Positions 45,616 through 52,470 of a stretch of DNA of 64,000 nucleotides are shown piece after piece. The stretch comes from Afipia sp. (GTDB taxonomy: Bacteria > Pseudomonadota > Alphaproteobacteria > Rhizobiales > Xanthobacteraceae): assembly GCA_017308595.1 (NCBI GenBank), contig JAFKER010000016.1, forward strand, positions 62,001-126,000. Direction: 5' to 3'. The notes under the pieces are model-generated. The model did no database searches, had not been told where the DNA came from, and saw only the letters and a list, made by a program, of their open reading frames with translations. A program made the position numbers and the translations under genes. Numbering within the stretch: position 1 is the stretch's first letter; every line of letters begins with the position of its first letter.

Positions 45616-45646
45616 CGGCGAGCCCCTTTTATCTCGCCGTCCTGCC
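45616..45646. other. Candidate oriT core: inverted repeat plus TCCTG nic-like site
   Basis: CGGCGAG (45616-45622) and CTCGCCG (45633-45639) form a perfect 7-bp dyad with a 10-nt centre, immediately followed by TCCTGCC (45640-45646). MOBP and VirD2-type oriTs are built as an inverted repeat directly 5' to a YATCCTG-Y nick site, and this gap (45476-45860) sits beside the relaxase gene. I see no gene in the gap. The exact nick position is inference. Confidence 0.45.
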
Positions 45647-45860
45647 GTCGTGGTCTCCGGGTCGCCGGTTCCCGAAAGAGCCACCGCGACCTGGCCGCCA
45701 ACTCGCGAAGCCCCCACTGCTTCCGAGCGCTTGCGATAGCGATCGTTACCCGAAGGGCCGAGACACCCGAAGGGTGGCTCGGTGAGGAGCGAAGCGACGA
45801 GTAGAGCGCGGGCCGAAGGCATCGCCCATACACCATCAGCTTGCGAACCCGCACACCTGG

Positions 45861-46712
45861 TCATCGCGATACTCCCGAATCCGATCGAGGGACGAACATG
45901 CCAATTGGCCGGGGGACCATGGGCGAAACATCGGGCGCCGAGAACGCGGTCGTGACACCGCTAGACGGCATGAGCGCCAACAACCGATCACGCGTCTTCA
46001 TGAGATCGGATCGCGTGACGAATAGCGTCGCAGCTGCTGATGACTGTCCGCCGGACGTCCACCTCGGCGGCAGTTCGACGGCAAGCAGATTTGCAAGCTT
46101 TGCGACGTATGCTCGCGTCTCGTCTGGCAGAGAGCCGCCCGCAAGATGCTCTTCATAGCGAGATGGTCCCGCATTGTACGCCGCAAACACGCCAGGCGAG
46201 CCATACCGATCGAGCAGTTCGCGCAAGTACGCCGTACCGGCCAGAATGTTGTCGTGCGGGTCGTAGGGGTCGTTCCCGAGATTGTAGCGCACACGAAGTT
46301 CCGCCCAAGTCGCTGGCATGATTTGCATCAGGCCCATTGCGCCTTTTGGCGATCTGGCGTGCACGTCACCAGCACTCTCGATGCGTTGGACTGATCGGAT
46401 CCAGTTCGGCGCAATCGCAAAGCGTTGTGCGGCTTCATTGATGAAGCCGGCAAATGAGTGAGCGGTCTGACTGATCGCCGGCTGGGCGGTTGATCCGCTC
46501 TGGGCCAAAGCAGCACCGTCGAACGCGGTCAGAAGAAGCATCACGGGCACGACTGCACAAACGCGCGTGCCCAACCGACCCAAGCACGCGGTCGGGCTCG
46601 CGCCAGCCTTGCAGACATCGATCGAGACGGAGGAATGATCCCGCAATCGATCGAACAAGGGCATGGCGAGGAGAACACGTCGAATACGCACGATCACCCC
46701 TCCCACGTCCAC
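45861..46712 (-). CDS. Lytic transglycosylase (VirB1-like) of the transfer region
   Basis: This 283-residue protein has a hydrophobic leader (about residues 50-70, VVPVMLLLTAFDGAALAQ) and a goose-lysozyme-type SLT domain with the catalytic glutamate in RIESAGDVHA near residue 118, then GAMGLMQIMPATW and AYNAGPSRYE. It opens the peptidoglycan for the T4SS. Its start overlaps traF by 19 nt if 46712 is used; a later start is possible because the first 45 residues are not typical. Confidence 0.88.
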   Translation of the reverse strand: MDVGGVIVRIRRVLLAMPLFDRLRDHSSVSIDVCKAGASPTACLGRLGTRVCAVVPVMLLLTAFDGAALAQSGSTAQPAISQTAHSFAGFINEAAQRFAIAPNWIRSVQRIESAGDVHARSPKGAMGLMQIMPATWAELRVRYNLGNDPYDPHDNILAGTAYLRELLDRYGSPGVFAAYNAGPSRYEEHLAGGSLPDETRAYVAKLANLLAVELPPRWTSGGQSSAAATLFVTRSDLMKTRDRLLALMPSSGVTTAFSAPDVSPMVPRPIGMFVPRSDSGVSR

Positions 46713-47206
46713 ACCGGCATCGCACGGCCGATCACGCTGGATGCCGGAAGAAATCCAAAATACCGGCCATCAAGAGAGTCGTCCGACTGCCAGTTCATCA
46801 GAAACAGATCGCCGTCGCCGACGACGCGGCAGCCCTGCCATTTCGGCAGCGGCCGGCCGCGTCCGTCGCGGTCCTTCGCCTCGCCCACCGCGACCTCGTC
46901 GACCGAAATCGTGAGGCCGGTTCTGCAAACACTCTGCCCCGGAAGGGCGAGCACGCGCTTCAGCATGGGCACGCCAATGGGCAAATAGCCGTTCAAATCG
47001 AGGAAGGTCGCGAGCGGCTCCGGCGGCTGCACGGCGACCAATTCAGTAACTTGGAATTGGTCCGCCGGTCGGAGGCGGTAGAGACCGATCGGCACGCTCG
47101 CGGATGCGTTCCAGATGTATAGCGGAATCGGCTCCAGGACGATCGTCGCGATGAGCGCAGCAGCGACCCCAATCGTCACGGCCAGCATCGGTAGGCGGCC
47201 CGTCAT
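46694..47206 (-). CDS. traF: S26-family conjugative peptidase TraF
   Basis: This 170-residue signal-peptidase-like protein has one N-terminal membrane segment, the catalytic serine in SASVPIGLYRL near residue 36 and the catalytic lysine in MLKRVLALPGQ near residue 83. Members mature or cyclise the TrbC pilin. It overlaps the DUF2840 gene by 4 nt. Confidence 0.92.
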   Translation of the reverse strand: MTGRLPMLAVTIGVAAALIATIVLEPIPLYIWNASASVPIGLYRLRPADQFQVTELVAVQPPEPLATFLDLNGYLPIGVPMLKRVLALPGQSVCRTGLTISVDEVAVGEAKDRDGRGRPLPKWQGCRVVGDGDLFLMNWQSDDSLDGRYFGFLPASSVIGRAMPVWTWEG

Positions 47207-47667
47207 CGCATCACCCTTTGGCGATGGAGCCAGGCCTGATGGCGCGCTTTCGTATACGGGCGCGGGTTTTCATTAACGGACAGACGGTTGTGAACGTGAT
47301 GCCAATGGTCGGGAGCGACATCAGCCGGATCGACGCCGAGCGCCTCAACGGCATCGATCATCTGCAGCACGCGCTCGACCTTCGGCCAGCCGGACAGGCG
47401 CAGCAGAATCTCACCGCCGGGCGTCACATAAGGAACGGTCGAGCAGCGCTGTCCCAGTGCGACCGCGCGCAAGATGTCGATGCGCGAAATGATCGTGCCA
47501 AAGTCGTTGGAGGTCCACCGGACGAAGGCAAAGATGCTGCCTGGCGCGAATGACAGGACACGCCGATGGCGATCAAGCTTCCGTTCCCCGACAATGCGAC
47601 CGAACCGAATGCGGTTTTCGATGCGCTTCTCGAGCCACAACACTTCCACTTCCGTGAGATCGCTCAT
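47203..47667 (-). CDS. DUF2840 protein
   Basis: This 154-residue protein is of the DUF2840 family (LTEVEVLWLEKRIENRIRFGR start; FAFVRWTSNDFGTIISRIDILRA), found between repA and traF in many rhizobial ICEs. I chose ATG 47667 (MSDLTEVEV); the open frame to 47739 reads through upstream non-coding DNA. Function unknown. Confidence 0.85.
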   Translation of the reverse strand: MSDLTEVEVLWLEKRIENRIRFGRIVGERKLDRHRRVLSFAPGSIFAFVRWTSNDFGTIISRIDILRAVALGQRCSTVPYVTPGGEILLRLSGWPKVERVLQMIDAVEALGVDPADVAPDHWHHVHNRLSVNENPRPYTKARHQAWLHRQRVMR

Positions 47668-47809
47668 GCGGCGGCTCCCGGACGCTGGGGCTGGCAGCCG
47701 TGAGCTTGGGGCTCGGTCGAGAGTGTGTATCGCCTGCAAAGGCAGGCTGGCCTGTCGGACTGCCGTTGCCGAGCGCCATCGACGCCGCTTTCGGCCTGCT
47801 CCGTTAGAA

Positions 47810-47826
47810 GAAATCCGAAGGATTTC
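47810..47826 (-). terminator. Short hairpin downstream of repA
   Basis: GAAATCC (47810-47816) pairs with GGATTTC (47820-47826) around a 3-nt loop. On the minus strand a TTCTAA tail follows. It lies between the repA iterons and the DUF2840 gene and could end the repA transcript. Confidence 0.45.
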
Positions 47827-47886
47827 CGGTTAGTAAAGTTAGAGCGGCTGGAAAGCGCGGAGAAACAAGCTCTTAAGCTCGATTCC

Positions 47887-47951
47887 GGTCCCCGATAGCA
47901 CGAGGATCGGGTCCCCGATAGCACGAGGGTTGCGGTCCCCGATAGCACGAG
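47887..47951. repeat. Three iterons next to repA (candidate replication origin)
   Basis: The 18-mer GGTCCCCGATAGCACGAG occurs three times without mismatch at 47887-47904, 47910-47927 and 47934-47951, with periods of 23 and 24 bp (about two helical turns). It starts 6 bp past the repA stop codon. Exact repeats at near-helical spacing beside a replication initiator gene are typical RepA-binding iterons, so this is a likely oriV or copy-control site. Confidence 0.7.
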
Positions 47952-47956
47952 CTGAT

Positions 47957-48838
47957 TCACAGGTTGTCCTCCGAATTTGGAATGAGACCGCGCCGGCGCA
48001 AGCGGGCCGTTAAGGGATCAACAGGCGTGGGTGCAAAGTTCAGTCGCTCGGTGCCATCAGGGTCGCGCGTGAGCACGAGCTGATAACCGGGCAATGTCTG
48101 GCGCTGGACGATCTGGCGCACGTCGTAAGCAAAGTGCTTGAGGGGCGAGAGGATGCCGGACTTGGCATGGAGGTGCACCAGATCAAAACTCCAGCCGCCG
48201 TCCTGGCGTCCGCCGTGCTTGCGCACAAGACGATAAAGCCACCTCTCAAGTCCGCCCGTCAGCTCGAAATAGGCGCGATCAATCGTCAGCACGAGCGCGT
48301 CATCGATGACGCCAGCGTAGAACCAATCCGGCAGGATCAGCTCGATCCCAAATGGGCGGCCATTTGCATCGGCCGTCTCTTTCCACTCGTTGATCCAGGA
48401 GAAGCGATGCCGTCGCCGCTCTGCCGGCTGACGGATCGACGTCAGCACGGTCGTTGACTGAAGTCTGTCGAGACCCGCCTTCAGCCGATCATAGTCGCGT
48501 GCGCCGGTGCCGCGGCCGACGAACGTCAGAATTTCATACGGCGTTGCAGCCATCAGGCGCGACGTCTTCAGGCCGGCATCACGGGCTTCGACAATCTGGG
48601 ACGCGGCCCAGATCAGAACGTCTGCATCCCAGATCGTCGCCATGCCGTGTTCCGGCACGGCTTCGACACGAATTGCGATCGCACCGGCACGGAAGTCGAT
48701 CGGCACGATCCGCTTAGTCTTTGCGAGGGAGAAGAACGGATACGCCATCAGATCCTGCGCGTCGCGCGGCGCAAGATCGCCGGGCAACGCCCGAAAGAGC
48801 TCAAGCTGGTCGCGCTCCGAATGGTGTTTGCGCCGCAT
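47957..48838 (-). CDS. repA: Replication initiator protein A family
   Basis: This 293-residue protein is of the RPA/replication initiator A family (DLMAYPFFSLAKTKRIVPIDF; WDADVLIWAASQIVEARDAG; YDRLKAGLDRLQSTTVLTSIR). I chose ATG 48838, 22 nt after the rdfS-like stop; the 15 residues before it lack family resemblance. Three 18-bp iterons follow its stop codon. In ICEs such proteins allow replication of the excised circle; on a plasmid it would be the main initiator. Confidence 0.85.
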   Translation of the reverse strand: MRRKHHSERDQLELFRALPGDLAPRDAQDLMAYPFFSLAKTKRIVPIDFRAGAIAIRVEAVPEHGMATIWDADVLIWAASQIVEARDAGLKTSRLMAATPYEILTFVGRGTGARDYDRLKAGLDRLQSTTVLTSIRQPAERRRHRFSWINEWKETADANGRPFGIELILPDWFYAGVIDDALVLTIDRAYFELTGGLERWLYRLVRKHGGRQDGGWSFDLVHLHAKSGILSPLKHFAYDVRQIVQRQTLPGYQLVLTRDPDGTERLNFAPTPVDPLTARLRRRGLIPNSEDNL

Positions 48839-48860
48839 GGTCACTACTCTCACGCGGCAA

Positions 48861-49142
48861 TCAGCGACGTTCCTGGCCCGCATACGGGCGCAGCGCGGGC
48901 TGCTTCTTGGCCGGCAGTACCGTCCCCTTCCCGGGATCGGACGTCGACGTCTTGGCGCCGCGGTCAGCCCACGCTTTCAGGTCATCGACGGCGTAGACAA
49001 CACGTCCGCCGATCTTCCGATACGTCGGTCCAGTACCGTACGTGCGGTGCTTCTCGAGCGTGCGACCGGACAGGCCAAGATAGCGCGCGGCCTCAGGTGT
49101 ACGCAGGAATCGCGGTGGTAGACCGGCCATCGGATCGGGCAT
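48861..49142 (-). CDS. HTH excisionase/recombination directionality factor, RdfS-like
   Basis: This 93-residue protein has a MerR/AlpA-type winged HTH (residues 8-60; RFLRTPEAARYLGLSGRTLEKHRTYGTGPTYRKIGGRVVYAVDDLKAWAD). GGAG lies 8 nt before ATG 49142; ATG 49163 is an alternative. In Mesorhizobium ICEMlSymR7A, RdfS is such a protein and is switched on by FseA; here the gene follows an fseA-type gene on the same strand. It would bind DNA beside attP and steer an integrase towards excision; no integrase lies in this window. Database names would be just HTH domain protein. Confidence 0.78.
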   Translation of the reverse strand: MPDPMAGLPPRFLRTPEAARYLGLSGRTLEKHRTYGTGPTYRKIGGRVVYAVDDLKAWADRGAKTSTSDPGKGTVLPAKKQPALRPYAGQERR

Positions 49143-49276
49143 TTGAGGACTCCAGGAGGACATCGCACTACGCCTGGCTAGGCCGGCGTGTGTGCGGTCA
49201 TCATGGAGAAGCAAGATCTCGGAGGGGGATGCCGAATATGGAGGGGGCCGCTTTCGATACCCCCCAACCGGAAGGG

Positions 49277-50048
49277 CTATTCGTCCCTGCGCCCGGACCG
49301 CAGAAGTTTGCGGTAACCACCGCGCATCAACGCAAGGCCGCCTTGCACCAAGCGGATTGTTCGATTGCGCAGATCATGGGTCTTCCAGGCACGGTCGGGG
49401 ATTCGCTTTTTGCCGAAGAGCGCTTCGGCGATAACGCGATAGCTTCCGCCGGCGCTGCGAGCATCAAGCGCACGGATCGCGGCGCTCAAGCGTTCGCGCC
49501 GCTGTTTAGATAGTTGGTGAAAGGCAGGACCTGGTGCGCGTCCATTCATCGCGCGCCACAGCCGGCGGGCTGCATACGCACGCGCGCCGAAATCGCCGTC
49601 AAATGGCAGTTCGGCTGCATATGACGCGCCAAGCACCGGTGGATCCTTGGACCAGACACGGTGATCCACTGCACCGATGCGCAGCACGGCGTGCCAGCCG
49701 TCGGCGGCGCGGCGCATCTGGCCTGCTGCAAGGTCAAGCAGCGGTTGAGGCGCTGAACTGCGATCGGCGGCCGAGGCAACCTTGACCGGAACGACCGCCG
49801 CTAGAACCTCAGGCGCCCAAAAGATCGTCTGCTCATCGAACGACCGCCGCGGGTCATGGGCGAAAGCAGAGGCCCCACCTCCTCCTGAATTCGTCAGTCA
49901 CTTCGCCGTTCGGGCTGTTGGCAATCATCACCTCGTACTCACGCCGGTAACCGGCGTTGCGGCGGAGACATTCCCAGGCGATGTCGGTGATTTCGGCGTC
50001 TTGTAGGCTCTTGTAGGATTCCGGCGACCGCCAGTCGAATTCAGGCAT
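49277..50048 (-). CDS. fseA: FseA-type DUF6499-DUF2285 activator, joined by a +1 frameshift
   Basis: Two frames make one protein. Frame 0 starts at ATG 50048 and stops at 49854 after 64 residues (MPEFDWRSPESYKSLQDAE..EFRRRWGLCFRP, DUF6499). The DUF2285 frame is open from 49861 to 49277. Reading TTT (49865-49863) and slipping +1 to TTC joins them after residue 62: GLCF then AHDPRRSFDEQTIFWAPEVL, for 256 residues. Family proteins have this join in frame (RWGLRFA.DP). In Mesorhizobium the homologous msi172-msi171 pair makes FseA by exactly this tRNA-Phe UUU-to-UUC slip. FseA activates rdfS and is blocked by QseM. A random indel is the alternative, but its position on the slip site argues against it. 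Confidence 0.82.
49854..49868 (-). promoter_or_regulatory. Programmed +1 frameshift site (TGC TTT CGC CCA TGA)
   Basis: On the minus strand the zero frame reads TGC-TTT-CGC-CCA-TGA. The Phe codon TTT can shift to TTC by one base, after which GCC-CAT-GAC follows in the DUF2285 frame. The zero-frame stop comes two codons later. CGC follows the slip codon directly. This reproduces the FseA slippage mechanism described for ICEMlSymR7A. Confidence 0.78.
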
Positions 50049-50131
50049 TGCTTCCGCCCCATTGCACGCTGCTAACAACGATTGCGCCGCAATAGGTATG
50101 AACGAGGCGGTTGTAGGAAGCCCCTAGTTTG

Positions 50132-50145
50132 GCACCACGTGGTGC
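50132..50145. promoter_or_regulatory. Perfect 14-bp palindrome upstream of fseA (tra-box candidate)
   Basis: GCACCACGTGGTGC is its own reverse complement and lies 84-97 nt upstream of the fseA start codon, in the 165-bp gap after qseM. TraR directly activates msi172-msi171 in Mesorhizobium, so a LuxR-type binding dyad is expected here. LuxR boxes are usually 18-20 bp and partly conserved, so assignment to this TraR is inference. Confidence 0.5.
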
Positions 50146-50213
50146 ACCGGAATGACCACCGATCAGCAAAAGAAAATAGTTCTGCCTGCAAGTCGCCGGC
50201 CGGCGGTTTTCTT

Positions 50214-50486
50214 CTATTTTGAGCCGGTGCCGCGCAAGAGGCGTCCCTGCTCGGTCACCCATTTGGCGCGCGCGAGATGACTCTGATATGCGCTTCGCGC
50301 ACGGTCCGGCTCCCGCACCGGATCGATATGCAGCACCACTCGAGCGACTTCCATCCAGTCAGCCCCTTGGCTTTCGGCCTGCAGAAGGCGCATGTAGGTC
50401 ACGACATGCTGCTCATCGTAGGCAGTGAGAATTTGATCTGCAGGCGCAGCGTCGGCGACGCCTGGGTCGAGCGGCGGCTTCCTCAT
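50214..50486 (-). CDS. qseM: QseM-type DUF2285 antiactivator
   Basis: This 90-residue single-domain DUF2285 protein has the family core LTAYDEQHVVTYMRLLQAESQGADWMEVARVVLHIDPVREPDRARSAYQSHLARAKWMTE-like (here KWVTEQG). GGAG lies 4 nt before the ATG. In ICEMlSymR7A, QseM binds TraR and FseA and keeps transfer off in most cells; it is related to the C-terminal domain of FseA. Its place divergent from an XRE-type regulator gene and upstream of fseA is the expected layout. An inverted repeat (AAAATAG/CTATTTT, 50172-50220) spans its stop codon. Confidence 0.84.
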   Translation of the reverse strand: MRKPPLDPGVADAAPADQILTAYDEQHVVTYMRLLQAESQGADWMEVARVVLHIDPVREPDRARSAYQSHLARAKWVTEQGRLLRGTGSK

Positions 50487-50584
50487 AAGACTCCACGCCT
50501 TAGTTTAGACAATTTCTAACACGCGGGCAGGAAGGAGCAGAAGCGCCAAAATTGTCGCGGAAGCCGTCCGGATCGCGTTTTGTC

Positions 50585-50610
50585 GAAAATACTCCGTGGT
50601 GAAATACTCT
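50585..50610. promoter_or_regulatory. Direct repeats in the qseM-qseC intergenic region
   Basis: AAATACTC occurs at 50587-50594 and again at 50602-50609, a 15-bp period, 24-46 nt before the qseC start. In ICEMlSymR7A, QseC binds operators between the two genes. These repeats are candidates for such sites, but the whole 146-bp region could hold others. Confidence 0.4.
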
Positions 50611-50632
50611 TCAAGGACATGCCCTCTCGCGT

Positions 50633-50881
50633 ATGGATATACGCGAGATACTTGCAATCAATTTGCGGAAGCTCCGGCAGGCCCGTGGTTTGTCACAGGA
50701 GGAATTGGCTCATCGTGCTGAAATTGACCGCACTTATATCAGCGCACTCGAGCGAAGCGTTTATGCGGCGGGTATCGACGTTGTCGATCGGCTCGCTCGC
50801 AGCCTGGGTGTCGAGGCCGCCGACCTGCTCACTCGCCCGCCCACAAGCACCAAGAAAAGGACTCGGGGGCAGGCCGAGTGA
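50633..50881 (+). CDS. qseC: QseC-type XRE-family regulator
   Basis: This 82-residue Cro/CI-type HTH protein (residues 8-62; INLRKLRQARGLSQEELAHRAEIDRTYISALERS) is followed by a short basic tail. It is divergent from the DUF2285 antiactivator gene. In ICEMlSymR7A, QseC controls qseM and itself through shared operators, giving a bistable choice of transfer-on or transfer-off cells. The assignment rests on position and family, since XRE proteins are common. Confidence 0.75.
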   Translation: MDIREILAINLRKLRQARGLSQEELAHRAEIDRTYISALERSVYAAGIDVVDRLARSLGVEAADLLTRPPTSTKKRTRGQAE

Positions 50882-50941
50882 TTGAGCCGACCCGCTCGAT
50901 CCGGCGGCCGGTTCGCGCTCACTGACGCCTGGAAGGATGGG

Positions 50942-50971
50942 AAGCCCCGCCCGGCAGACCGGACGGGGCTT
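50942..50971. terminator. Strong bidirectional hairpin between qseC and the DUF736 gene
   Basis: AAGCCCCG-c-CCGG (50942-50954) pairs with CCGG-a-CGGGGCTT (50959-50971) around CAGA: 12 base pairs with one mismatch. It lies in the 101-bp gap between the convergent stops, and the sequence before and after supplies A- and T-flanked ends (AA...TT), so it could end transcripts from both sides. Confidence 0.68.
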
Positions 50972-50982
50972 GATGAAGTGGC

Positions 50983-51303
50983 CTACTCGCCGGTCTTGCG
51001 CGGCCGCGACCAGAGCAGGGTGTAGCCTTCACCGCCTTCGTCGTCGAACAGGTTCGCGTAGATCGGCGCGTTGAAGGAAGGATCGTCGAGCTTGAGCGAG
51101 AGGTAGTCGCGGCCTTCCTCGGAACGCTTCGACCAGGCTGCGCCGATCTCCGCCCGGCCCACATAGATGCGGTGGCTGGGGGCGTTGTCATTGGAGCGGT
51201 TGGTCTCGGCGACGATGCGGACGCCCTTGGCCTTCAGGCTCAGGGTGACGATCTCGCCCTGGAATTCGTTACCGACCTTCTTGAAAGAACCGATGTTAGC
51301 CAT
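50983..51303 (-). CDS. DUF736 protein
   Basis: This 106-residue DUF736 protein (MANIGSFKKVGNEFQGEIVTLSLKAKGVRIV; SHRIYVGRAEIGAAW; DYLSLKLDDPSFNAPIYANLF) belongs to a family found almost only on rhizobial plasmids and ICEs. I chose ATG 51303, with AGGAG upstream. A role in element upkeep, perhaps DNA binding, is suspected but unproven. A structured leader lies directly upstream. Confidence 0.9.
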   Translation of the reverse strand: MANIGSFKKVGNEFQGEIVTLSLKAKGVRIVAETNRSNDNAPSHRIYVGRAEIGAAWSKRSEEGRDYLSLKLDDPSFNAPIYANLFDDEGGEGYTLLWSRPRKTGE

Positions 51304-51880
51304 GTCACTTCTCCTGTTGTGTTTCGAGCCCGCGACCACCGCGGCCTCGATGGCGATCTAGGGCCGAGGACGATCGGCGACGCACCCGCTCGGGCCGGAG
51401 CGCAGCGGAGGACGTCGTTGTGGCGACTTTCTTGCCTCGCGAGGAATGGGCGAAGCCCAGGGGAAGAAAGTCGCATCAACGGCGTTGCGGCTCAGACGAT
51501 CGAGGCGAAGCCGGTCTTCGGCCAGATCAAGCCATCAACGAGGCCACGTGCGTCCGCGTGCTGAACCACGATATCTGGAGAAGCGTGGCTATCTCGGTTT
51601 TGATGAACAAGAGGCGTGAACGATTCAGCGGGGAAAGAGAAACAATCTCCTGCAAAAGGCGGTATCGTCTCCCAAGAACGGATCGAGATAAGATCGTTCT
51701 GCCGCGGCTGCGTGGGCCAGACCGAATGTCGGCAGCTTGATCGATGAATTCCGAGCAGGACGAGATCTCCGCGCTCAAGTTCGATCATCCCGTTCACCGC
51801 GCCGATCTACGCGAAACGAAGCTATTCGACATGGCAGCGGTAAGCGATCGCCCCTGGGGCCATGCGGCCGTAAGAATTGG
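51304..51880. other. Non-coding leader region with hairpins upstream of DUF736
   Basis: These 577 bp hold no gene I can support. They contain a small hairpin 23-45 nt before the DUF736 start (CCGCG 51330-51334 with CGCGG 51340-51344, outer GAG/CTC) and a perfect 11-bp inverted repeat, GCGACTTTCTT (51423-51433) with AAGAAAGTCGC (51464-51474). A 46-codon plus-strand frame at 51744-51884 has no ribosome site and was not accepted. Confidence 0.5.
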
Positions 51881-52330
51881 CTAGGACGGTTTCTCCACCA
51901 CCACATCGGGCTCGAACGGGCGGGTCTTCGCCAAAACCACCAAGCGCGTCATCGCCGTGCCGCCAACGCAAACCGCGCCCAAGGAAGCGAAGACTTCACG
52001 CCAAGCCAGCGAGGGCACCCCGATATTGGACACGGCGAACACCACATGATAGCCGGCGACGGCGGCGGGAACAGCGAATGCTGTTGCGATCGCGATGCGC
52101 AAGGCCGAGGACCGAGTAACAGCAAAGGCGACCTGGCCGAGGACCAGCGTCAGCGCACCGCCGGCCGTCGCGATAAGCATGGCGCCAATGAGGCCGGCGT
52201 CGCTGTGAAACGTCATCATCCCGATAATGAGTGCGACAAAAAACGGCAGGGCATACACGGCAAGCGCAATGATCGCCCAGCAGAACAGACCGATGCCGAG
52301 TGTGTTGAGAACAAGCCCAATAGCGAGCAT
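51881..52330 (-). CDS. Small multi-pass membrane protein of the ICE backbone
   Basis: This 149-residue, strongly hydrophobic protein has four likely membrane segments: residues 1-20, 22-42, 45-67 and 78-100, with a fifth near 115-130 possible. It is not one of the families I can name. It lies between the DUF736 and DUF2493 genes on the same strand, where an unnamed membrane protein is common in related elements. Exclusion or envelope roles are only guesses. Confidence 0.6.
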   Translation of the reverse strand: MLAIGLVLNTLGIGLFCWAIIALAVYALPFFVALIIGMMTFHSDAGLIGAMLIATAGGALTLVLGQVAFAVTRSSALRIAIATAFAVPAAVAGYHVVFAVSNIGVPSLAWREVFASLGAVCVGGTAMTRLVVLAKTRPFEPDVVVEKPS

Positions 52331-52470
52331 GGTGGTGGCTCCATGTGCATAGATCTACCAGTCGCGCCTTCCACCACCACCACGGCGCAACTCTGGATAT
52401 GAGACTGAAACGAGGCGGAGTTGCGGCGGGAGCAATTTCGCCTCAAAGACTTCAGTTGAGCAGACGGCGC

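Noticed and set aside
45472..45864. 130-residue minus-strand ORF in the gap between relaxase and lytic transglycosylase genes
   Set aside because: Arg/Pro-rich composition without a domain, no clear ribosome site, and it spans the candidate oriT. Chance ORFs are common in this GC-rich DNA.
51492..51797. 101-residue minus-strand ORF between DUF736 and the membrane protein
   Set aside because: No ribosome site, no recognisable fold, and it covers parts of the leader region with repeats.
51744..51884. 46-codon plus-strand ORF (MNSEQDEISALKF..) upstream of the membrane protein gene
   Set aside because: No ribosome site, no family resemblance and overlap with the convergent stop. It is left as non-coding.
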